The position numbers and the translations under genes are program-made. A DNA stretch of 6,108 bases from CAZTLI01 sp964614375 (GTDB lineage Bacteria; Chloroflexota; Anaerolineae; Aggregatilineales; Phototrophicaceae): contig CAZTLI010000345.1 of NCBI GenBank assembly GCA_964614375.1, positions 1 to 6,108 on the forward strand, written 5' to 3'. Under the pieces are notes generated by a model, which made no database searches, was not told the origin of the DNA, and saw only the letters and a list, made by a program, of their open reading frames with translations. Shown piece after piece: positions 1 through 4,300 of this stretch (positions are counted from its first letter, which is position 1; each line of letters opens with the position of its first letter).

Positions 1-86
1 TGCACATAGGACGTCAGCGCACGGGTTTCGGGGTCAATAATTTGATATTCTTCTTCAATGCCTAAAGTCAGCGGGGGATTAAACAT
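1..86 (-). CDS. GCS2/YbdK-type glutamate-cysteine ligase (carboxylate-amine ligase), N-terminus only
   Basis: Read on the minus strand from the ATG at 86-84, the frame gives 28 codons beginning MFNPPLTLGIEEEYQIIDPE and stays open to the window edge. LGIEEEYQIIDPET is the characteristic first strand of the GCS2 family (YbdK/EgtA-like carboxylate-amine ligases), in which the acidic IEEE cluster belongs to the ATP/metal site. Members form an amide bond between the gamma-carboxyl of glutamate and an amine, classically cysteine, in the cytoplasm. YbdK-like members are only weak glutamate-cysteine ligases, so the true substrate is unknown. About 90% of the usual ~370 residues lie outside the window, so integrity cannot be judged. 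An AAGGA Shine-Dalgarno six bases upstream supports this start. The gene is divergent from the TetR operon and shares a 158-base control region with it. The family call is confident; the exact substrate is not. Confidence 0.85.
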   Translation of the reverse strand, partial: MFNPPLTLGIEEEYQIIDPETRALTSYV

Positions 87-92
87 GGGCTA

Positions 93-97
93 TCCTT
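93..97 (-). promoter_or_regulatory. Ribosome binding site of the GCS2-like gene
   Basis: On the minus strand AAGGA lies six bases before the ATG at 86. It fixes the start directly before the conserved LGIEEEYQ segment. Confidence 0.6.
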
Positions 98-134
98 ATA
101 AATACTATTTCATTGCATAAGCGCATCTATCGCT

Positions 135-162
135 ACTATACTCGTTTGCCGTAATTCTGCAA
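135..162 (-). promoter_or_regulatory. Probable promoter of the GCS2-like gene
   Basis: On the minus strand TTGCAG (162-157) and TATAGT (140-135) are separated by 16 bases, close to sigma-70 consensus boxes. Transcription would start near 128 and give a leader of about 40 bases before the ATG at 86. The -35 box lies inside a small inverted repeat (TGCCGT at 147-152, ACGGCA at 164-169). The promoter sits about 40 bases from the TetR operator and does not overlap it, so repression of this gene by the regulator is possible but not obvious. Confidence 0.5.
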
Positions 163-197
163 AACGGCACGCTGTCACAAATCCGCAGCATAAATAC

Positions 198-227
198 TTG
201 AAAACATACCATACGGTATGGTATGAT
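198..227 (+). promoter_or_regulatory. Promoter of the tetR-DUF2867 operon
   Basis: TTGAAA at 198-203 and TATGAT at 222-227 are separated by 18 bases, a good sigma-70 pair. The expected transcription start near 234 leaves a very short leader of roughly ten bases before the ATG at 245. The spacer is almost wholly occupied by the palindrome at 205-225, so a bound repressor would block RNA polymerase. Confidence 0.65.
205..225 (+). promoter_or_regulatory. TetR-family operator palindrome
   Basis: CATACCATAC (205-214), a single central G (215) and GTATGGTATG (216-225) form a perfect inverted repeat with 10-base arms. Each arm also contains the direct repeat ATAC-ATAC, so the site looks like nested half-sites that could hold one dimer or two. 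It lies between the -35 and -10 boxes of the promoter of the adjacent TetR-type gene, the usual arrangement for autorepression. I saw no second copy elsewhere in the window. Confidence 0.85.
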
Positions 228-230
228 ATT

Positions 231-237
231 GAAGAGG
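231..237 (+). promoter_or_regulatory. Ribosome binding site of the TetR-type gene
   Basis: GAAGAGG is seven bases before the ATG at 245 but only one base before the in-frame GTG at 239. It therefore favours the ATG as the start. Confidence 0.55.
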
Positions 238-244
238 CGTGTAT

Positions 245-790
245 ATGGCCCGTACAACACAACAAATGTGGCTGGAAGAAGGTTTATCCGCGCTGCATAA
301 ACAAGGTGTCGATGGCTTGACTGTCGATAATCTGTGCCAGCGACTGAACAAAACCAAAGGCTCGTTCTACCATCACTTTACGAGTCGCGAAGGGTATGTC
401 ACAGCGCTGCTCGATTATTGGGAAGAAGAGCAGACGTCCAAATTCATTGAGTATAGTGAACAGGGGCAGACACCCCAAGAAAAAATCCGGCGTCTTTTCG
501 GGCTGACCCTGCAACCGATGAACGAGCCGGAAGTCGCTATCCGGGCGTGGGCGTTGCAAGACCCCCTCGTTCGCACCTATCAGGAACGGGTGGATAAACG
601 ACGTATTATGTATGTTGAAAAACTCTATTTTGAACTCACAGGCGACGCTGAACGTGCCAGAGTGATGGGCTATATGATATATGCCGTAAAGGTTGGCAGC
701 CAGCAAATCATCCCGCCGCCCAATCGCAACATGATCACCCAGATGTACCAATTACTCGAACAACTGGCAGGATTCTCGCCAGATATATAG
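245..790 (+). CDS. TetR/AcrR-family transcriptional regulator
   Basis: The 181-residue protein is a typical one-component TetR-type repressor. Residues about 8-54 form the N-terminal helix-turn-helix domain. The recognition region is clear: LTVDNLCQRLNKTKGSFYHH, in which the G39-S-F-Y-H-H-F segment matches the family's strongly conserved GxxYxHF signature. The rest is an all-helical ligand and dimerisation domain; the segment RAWALQDPLVRTYQERVD (about 100-117) resembles the C-terminal domain of many uncharacterised TetR proteins. A ligand cannot be named. The start was set at ATG 245 rather than GTG 239 because of Shine-Dalgarno spacing. The gene is probably autorepressed through the palindrome at 205-225. 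The downstream DUF2867 gene begins nine bases after the stop and is probably cotranscribed, so it is the likeliest regulated partner. The family assignment is secure; the regulon is inferred. Confidence 0.93.
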   Translation: MARTTQQMWLEEGLSALHKQGVDGLTVDNLCQRLNKTKGSFYHHFTSREGYVTALLDYWEEEQTSKFIEYSEQGQTPQEKIRRLFGLTLQPMNEPEVAIRAWALQDPLVRTYQERVDKRRIMYVEKLYFELTGDAERARVMGYMIYAVKVGSQQIIPPPNRNMITQMYQLLEQLAGFSPDI

Positions 791-793
791 GAG
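789..793 (+). promoter_or_regulatory. Ribosome binding site overlapping the tetR stop codon
   Basis: AGGAG overlaps the last two bases of the TAG stop (788-790) and stands six bases before the GTG at 800. The overlap suggests translational coupling of the two genes and supports the GTG start. Confidence 0.65.
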
Positions 794-799
794 ATCGCT

Positions 800-1321
800 G
801 TGCAAACATCCATCAGCAGTCGGCATTATATTGACCAGATTGTACCCCTGCAATCACACTTACAGACAGCCAATCATGTCGATGTGAAGACAATCGAAAG
901 CGATGTGACACTCCGGCAGTTCATCGCCGGATTTATGAACTATAGGCCCATCTGGGTGAAGGCCTTGTATGGTGTTCGCAAGGTATTTGTGCGATTCTTA
1001 GGCATGCAACAGGCCGGAATCCCACCTGCGCCGCAAATCACGCCTGAAACCGTGCCGATGACTCCCGGACAAAATGCGTCATCTTTCGCCGTGCGCCACG
1101 CGCAGGAAGATCAATACTGGATTGTCGAAATTGAAGACGACCATCTGACTGCCGGGTTAGCGATTGTCGTTGAACCAATAGATGACAACCGCACGCGCTT
1201 TCATGTGGTCACGATTGTTCACTATCACAAGTGGTCTGGGCCAGTATATTTCAACGTCATTCGCCCATTCCATCATCTCGTCGTCGGCGCTATGACCAGA
1301 GCAGGCGCAAAATCGGCTTAA
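800..1321 (+). CDS. DUF2867 domain protein, second gene of the TetR operon
   Basis: The protein has 173 residues from a GTG start. Its features match the DUF2867 family: a P-x-W-V-x-A-L...R-x-x-F-V-R-x-L-G segment at about 50-68 (W52, R60, G68), an EDDHLT motif at about 112-117, a VVTIVHYHKWSGPVYF strand pair at about 136-151, and a C-terminal V-I-R-P-F-H-H-L-V-V-G-A-M segment at about 153-165. The fold is thought to be a small alpha/beta barrel-like domain, sometimes attached to NAD-binding Rossmann domains; here it stands alone. I see no signal peptide or membrane segment, so it is probably cytoplasmic. No biochemical function is established for the family. The overlapping Shine-Dalgarno indicates cotranscription with the TetR-type gene, so it may bind or process the molecule that the regulator senses, but that is inference. 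Confidence 0.8.
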   Translation: MQTSISSRHYIDQIVPLQSHLQTANHVDVKTIESDVTLRQFIAGFMNYRPIWVKALYGVRKVFVRFLGMQQAGIPPAPQITPETVPMTPGQNASSFAVRHAQEDQYWIVEIEDDHLTAGLAIVVEPIDDNRTRFHVVTIVHYHKWSGPVYFNVIRPFHHLVVGAMTRAGAKSA

Positions 1322-1346
1322 CCTGTTTGCCATCCTCCGTTATGAT
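1318..1346 (+). promoter_or_regulatory. Possible promoter of the rRNA/tRNA methyltransferase gene
   Basis: TTAACC (1318-1323) and TATGAT (1341-1346) are 17 bases apart. The -10 box is good and the -35 box weak. It would give a leader of about 25 bases before the ATG at 1378. Read-through from the TetR operon is the alternative, since no hairpin terminator separates the genes. Confidence 0.35.
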
Positions 1347-1366
1347 AGCGGCGTCCACTCTCAACC

Positions 1367-1370
1367 AGGA
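1367..1370 (+). promoter_or_regulatory. Ribosome binding site of the TrmH-family gene
   Basis: AGGA lies seven bases before the ATG at 1378. It selects this start over the in-frame upstream ATG at 1231, which lies inside the DUF2867 gene. Confidence 0.6.
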
Positions 1371-1377
1371 TGTCGCT

Positions 1378-2154
1378 ATGGAACCAATCAGCAGCATACA
1401 AAATCCGCGTGTCAAACTCGTCGCCAGTTTGCAGCAGCGCGCCCGTACCCGCCGCAAAGAAGGCAAAATCGTGCTGGAAGGCACGCGGTTGGTACGTGAT
1501 GCGTGTTTAAGTGGAGAGCAGCCAGATTTCATTTTCTATGATGCGGATACCCTTGATACCGATTTCCTCACATTCTTGCTGTCCAACGACTTGCCGCTAA
1601 TTCCCGTTACGCCAAAAGTCCTGCAACACGTCACCGAGACGCCAGATGGTCAGGGTGTGCTGGGCGTCTTCCCCATGCCACAGCCGCAGTACCCAGAGCA
1701 ATTGGAACGTATTTTGATCCTCGACGCCATTCGTGATCCCGGCAACATGGGCACGATGCTGCGAACAGCAGCCGCCGCAGGTGTACAGGCCGTTATCCTC
1801 GCGCCAGATTGTGTGGATGCCTATAATCCCAAGACACTGCGTGCTGGTATGGGCGCGCACTTTCGTGTGCCTTTCATCGAAATGGATTGGGCAGAAATTG
1901 CGTCACTGTGCAACGATAAAACCATCTATCTTGCGGCTGGTGATGGTGATTTGGTTTATACCGATGTCGATTGGACGGATCATTGGGCGCTCATCATCGG
2001 CAGTGAAGCACATGGCGCGACTCATGCAGCCCGGTCATTGGCAACGTATAGTGTGCGGATTCCGATGGCAGCCGAAACGGAATCCTTGAATGCAGCAGCG
2101 GCGGCAGCGGTCATTTTGTTCGAGACACAACGACAGCGATGGCACAACACATAG
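1378..2154 (+). CDS. TrmH/SpoU-family RNA 2'-O-ribose methyltransferase
   Basis: The 258-residue protein transfers a methyl group from S-adenosylmethionine to a ribose 2'-hydroxyl of rRNA or tRNA. An N-terminal substrate-binding domain (about 1-97) begins with SSIQNPRVKLVASL and carries the KIVLEGTRLVRDA strand and helix typical of RlmB/TsnR-like members. The SPOUT catalytic domain follows with all three motifs. Motif 1 at about 115-135 is DAIRDPGNMGTMLRTA, with the conserved N123 and the catalytic-region R129. Motif 2 at about 205-213 is LIIGSEAHG. Motif 3 at about 227-246 is RIPMAAETESLNAAAAA, with the SLN that helps form the trefoil knot cofactor pocket. Length and order are normal. The start at 1378 is preceded by AGGA and begins exactly at the family's usual N-terminus. 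The target nucleotide cannot be assigned, so no RlmB or TrmH symbol is given. It appears to be a housekeeping gene between two unrelated units. Confidence 0.93.
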   Translation: MEPISSIQNPRVKLVASLQQRARTRRKEGKIVLEGTRLVRDACLSGEQPDFIFYDADTLDTDFLTFLLSNDLPLIPVTPKVLQHVTETPDGQGVLGVFPMPQPQYPEQLERILILDAIRDPGNMGTMLRTAAAAGVQAVILAPDCVDAYNPKTLRAGMGAHFRVPFIEMDWAEIASLCNDKTIYLAAGDGDLVYTDVDWTDHWALIIGSEAHGATHAARSLATYSVRIPMAAETESLNAAAAAAVILFETQRQRWHNT

Positions 2155-2188
2155 AAGAATTACCTCAATTTACAGATTCAACGCAGTA

Positions 2189-2217
2189 TTGACAGCAAAA
2201 CGCCGTTTTACTGTATG
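2189..2217 (+). promoter_or_regulatory. Possible promoter of the sigma-factor gene
   Basis: A perfect TTGACA stands at 2189-2194. At 17-base spacing the -10 position holds TGTATG (2212-2217), which matches the consensus poorly. A GGAAAC at 2217-2222 resembles an ECF-type -35 element, but I find no convincing partner, so autoregulation by the encoded sigma factor is not supported. The region 2155-2188 contains no obvious terminator. Confidence 0.35.
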
Positions 2218-2239
2218 GAAACCGCCGCATCACACCAGC

Positions 2240-2243
2240 GAGG
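2240..2243 (+). promoter_or_regulatory. Ribosome binding site deciding a TTG start
   Basis: GAGG lies six bases before the TTG at 2250. The next in-frame ATG at 2283 also has AGGAG (2275-2279), but only three bases upstream, which is too close for a good site. That start would also trim the protein to within about a dozen residues of sigma region 2. Confidence 0.5.
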
Positions 2244-2249
2244 TACAGA

Positions 2250-4010
2250 TTGCAGGCACGACTCAATCCGCAGCAGGAGCAGATGCTGGTCGAACGGGCA
2301 AAACACGACCCTGAAGCCTTTCGGACGCTGTATCGTCACTATTTTCCACGCATCTATGGGTATGTTGGCGGGCGCATCCCGCGAAAACAAGATGCCGAAG
2401 ACGTGGTGGCAGACATCTTCCTGAGTGTGCTCAAGGGTCTACCAAAGTTTGAAAATCGCGGTGAAGGCGCCTTCACCGCATGGCTGTTTCGTATTGCTTA
2501 CAATGCGGTGAAACAATTCTACCGCGAAACCAGTGCAAACCCTGCTGTGTCATTCGTCGATATCGATGTCTTTGCAGATTCCACACCCGCGCTCGATTCC
2601 GCCATCATACAGACCGAGAAGTTTGCCCGAATACGTCATCTGGTCACACGTCTGTCTCCACGACGGCAAGAAGTGGTTACGTTGAGATTTTTCGCCGGAC
2701 TGCGGAATCAAGAGATTGCAGATGTCCTGGAATTGGATGCACGAACGGTAGCAGCCCACCTATGCCGCGCAATTGATGATTTGAGGCGGGATGTATCACA
2801 TCCAGTCAGAAAAGGATACCCAGGCATGACCGAGCGTGATGACAACCTGCTCAATCAAATCAACTATCTGCTGCATGAAGGCCAGGCCACAGGTGACGAT
2901 CTGTTGGATACATTAGCTGAAGCTGCACCGCAAGCCGATGCAGGTTTCCAGAATCGACTCGAAGAACAGTTGATGGCAACCCGATTTGCCACCAGCACCG
3001 ATGAAAGGACATCATCTGTGACCACAAACGGGTATTTAACACTCAATTCCACCGTACCACAATCCGTCAAAACACGTCCGGCGGTAGCCATTCCGTTTAC
3101 GTTAGCGGCGCTGCTGCTGGTGGTGCTGCTGGGCGGCGGCCTGATTCTGACGATGCAGTCCAATACCAATTACTCGGCTATACCGGCCTATGTCCCACAA
3201 GCTACACCAGATATTCCATCGGATTTACAGCCTGTAGTCATCGCGCTGCGCGACATTCGTTCCCGGATGTACATTACCCCGCAAAGGCTGGCTGTCGTCT
3301 ATTGGCCTGCCGAGCTTGTGCCTGACGGTGCAGTTAGCGATATTGAATCGCTGGAAAACACGGTCGCAACAACGGACATTGCACAATATCAACCGTTGAC
3401 CGCCACCAATACGACTGATGTTTTGAATGCGCGAGACGGCGGGGCGATAGTTGAAATTCCAATAGCGCAAATCTGGAGCAGCGACACCAGGCTGCAAGCG
3501 GGCATGGTTGTTACGCTGTATGACGACAGGACACAAACATCTTTCAGCGGGCATGTTATCGAAGTGTCTGGAACGCATGAAACACTTTTTGTATTAGTCC
3601 CTGCTCACGATGCCGCAGCAGTAACCGAATTAAGCCTGTCTGATCGCTCAATCGCTGTCGCGATTAGCGACCGTCCTACAGTCGTTCTTCCAGATGGTTT
3701 TGTCGCGGTTGCTATACCGCGCGACAGCGTTCAAAATCCCGAATCTCCACTTCAGGAGGGGGACTGGATAGCCGTATGGGCGACGATGATTTTTATCCAC
3801 GCCACAGACGACCCGGACTTTCAGCGACCAGAAGTGGTGACGCGGGCGATTATCGAAGCGGCGCAGGTCGTTGCTATAGATAATGAAGCTGGCTTTATCA
3901 CGCTCGCTGTGCGTCCGCAAGATGCGACTGTGCTGGTATGGCTCGTGGATGCAGCTATTCCCCTGACATTTATCGAGGCCGAAGCACCGGATAACAGCAC
4001 ATCGGAGTAG
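2250..4010 (+). CDS. ECF sigma factor fused to a membrane SAF/CpaB-like protein
   Basis: One open frame of 586 residues from a TTG start. Residues about 13-92 are sigma region 2 (DPEAFRTLYRHYFPRIYGYV, QDAEDVVADIFLSVLK, FTAWLFRIAYNAVKQFYR). Residues about 126-180 are sigma region 4 (LSPRRQEVVTLRFFAGL, then the helix-turn-helix NQEIADVLELDARTVAAHL). Residues 193-277 are a polar linker whose ADAGFQNRLEEQLMA stretch resembles the cytoplasmic end of many Chloroflexota anti-sigma-like membrane proteins. Residues about 279-301 are a single hydrophobic helix preceded by K274 and R276, predicting cytoplasm-in, outside-out topology. Residues about 327-385 are a SAF/CpaB-like domain (VVIALRDIRSRMYITPQRLA, YWPAELVPDG, TDIAQYQPLTA). 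Two RcpC/CpaB-like beta repeats follow at about 397-472 and 480-574. CpaB proteins normally belong to Flp/Tad pilus assembly; no other pilus gene is present here. An internal Shine-Dalgarno and ATG at 2826 (M193) could yield the membrane part alone. Domain identities are fairly sure; whether the fusion is real is not. Confidence 0.85.
   Translation: MQARLNPQQEQMLVERAKHDPEAFRTLYRHYFPRIYGYVGGRIPRKQDAEDVVADIFLSVLKGLPKFENRGEGAFTAWLFRIAYNAVKQFYRETSANPAVSFVDIDVFADSTPALDSAIIQTEKFARIRHLVTRLSPRRQEVVTLRFFAGLRNQEIADVLELDARTVAAHLCRAIDDLRRDVSHPVRKGYPGMTERDDNLLNQINYLLHEGQATGDDLLDTLAEAAPQADAGFQNRLEEQLMATRFATSTDERTSSVTTNGYLTLNSTVPQSVKTRPAVAIPFTLAALLLVVLLGGGLILTMQSNTNYSAIPAYVPQATPDIPSDLQPVVIALRDIRSRMYITPQRLAVVYWPAELVPDGAVSDIESLENTVATTDIAQYQPLTATNTTDVLNARDGGAIVEIPIAQIWSSDTRLQAGMVVTLYDDRTQTSFSGHVIEVSGTHETLFVLVPAHDAAAVTELSLSDRSIAVAISDRPTVVLPDGFVAVAIPRDSVQNPESPLQEGDWIAVWATMIFIHATDDPDFQRPEVVTRAIIEAAQVVAIDNEAGFITLAVRPQDATVLVWLVDAAIPLTFIEAEAPDNSTSE
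2812..2816 (+). promoter_or_regulatory. Internal ribosome binding site for a possible separate membrane protein
   Basis: AAGGA is nine bases before the in-frame ATG at 2826 (codon 193), exactly where sigma region 4 has ended and the linker of the membrane half begins. Initiation here would produce a 394-residue protein with the membrane helix and CpaB-like domains but no sigma factor. Confidence 0.5.
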
Positions 4011-4062
4011 AGCAACACACCTCCGACTGATCAACCGTGACGGGAACGACAGTAATCGCGTT

Positions 4063-4127
4063 CATTTATCAAATTTAGATGACGGAGTATGGTTCTCGCT
4101 GCAACCATACTCTGTCTTTGATAAATG
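4063..4127. repeat. Long two-part hairpin after the sigma/CpaB-like gene
   Basis: An outer perfect 11-bp stem (CATTTATCAAA at 4063-4073 with TTTGATAAATG at 4117-4127) encloses a 14-bp inner stem (4081-4094 with 4103-4116, one G-T pair, core GAGTATGGTT/AACCATACTC) with an 8-base loop at 4095-4102. Seven unpaired bases (4074-4080) bulge on the left side only. It starts 53 bases after the stop at 4010. The inner stem could end transcription, but it is followed by TTTG rather than a full T-run, so it may act as a bidirectional terminator, an mRNA-stabilising 3' end or a dispersed repeat. Confidence 0.7.
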
Positions 4128-4205
4128 GGACTGAACAGCGCTCCCTATCTGCGTTGATGGGTCGTCAGGCACATTCTCCACCCACCGAGTGACACTTCAT
4201 ACGAT

Positions 4206-4234
4206 ATTACAGTGCTATTCGTCTTAGCTATAAC
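4206..4234 (+). promoter_or_regulatory. Probable promoter of the SH3b protein gene
   Basis: ATTACA (4206-4211) and TATAAC (4229-4234) are 17 bases apart; the -10 box is strong and the -35 box fair. The surroundings (4226-4254) are AT-rich. The predicted start near 4241 gives a leader of about 60 bases that carries the hairpin at 4253-4282. Confidence 0.5.
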
Positions 4235-4252
4235 TTATTAAATCCACTAAAA

Positions 4253-4282
4253 TTGGAGCGGAAGTTTTTTACTCCGTTCCAA
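4253..4282 (+). promoter_or_regulatory. Leader hairpin before the SH3b protein gene
   Basis: TTGGAGCGGA-A-GT (4253-4265) pairs with ACTCCGTTCCAA (4271-4282): 12 pairs, one of them G-T, with A4263 bulged and a loop of five T (4266-4270). It ends nine bases before the G-rich Shine-Dalgarno at 4292-4297. Because the T-run is in the loop and not after the stem, it is unlikely to be a terminator. A 5' stabilising stem or a site controlling translation fits better. Confidence 0.55.
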
Positions 4283-4300
4283 ATTACCTCCGGGGGAATT

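Noticed and set aside
147..169. Small inverted repeat TGCCGT/ACGGCA
   Set aside because: Six-base arms 11 bases apart can arise by chance; it overlaps a -35 box, but there is no regulator to link it to.
205..225. Repeat unit of a CRISPR or an attachment site
   Set aside because: It is a single palindrome placed exactly between promoter boxes in front of a TetR gene, which explains it fully.
284..751. 155-codon minus-strand frame opposite the TetR gene
   Set aside because: It is the antisense shadow of a clear TetR protein, with no recognisable domain or ribosome site.
1231..1377. N-terminal extension of the methyltransferase from an ATG inside the DUF2867 gene
   Set aside because: The extra 49 residues are unlike the family, overlap the DUF2867 gene and lack a ribosome site, while ATG 1378 has AGGA at good spacing and the usual family N-terminus.
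2215..2424. ATG-started frame overlapping the beginning of the sigma gene
   Set aside because: It is out of frame with the clear sigma region 2, its product has no recognisable domain, and there is no good ribosome site.
4253..4282. Intrinsic terminator upstream of the SH3b gene
   Set aside because: The T-run is in the loop instead of following the stem, and the stem lies downstream of the likely promoter.
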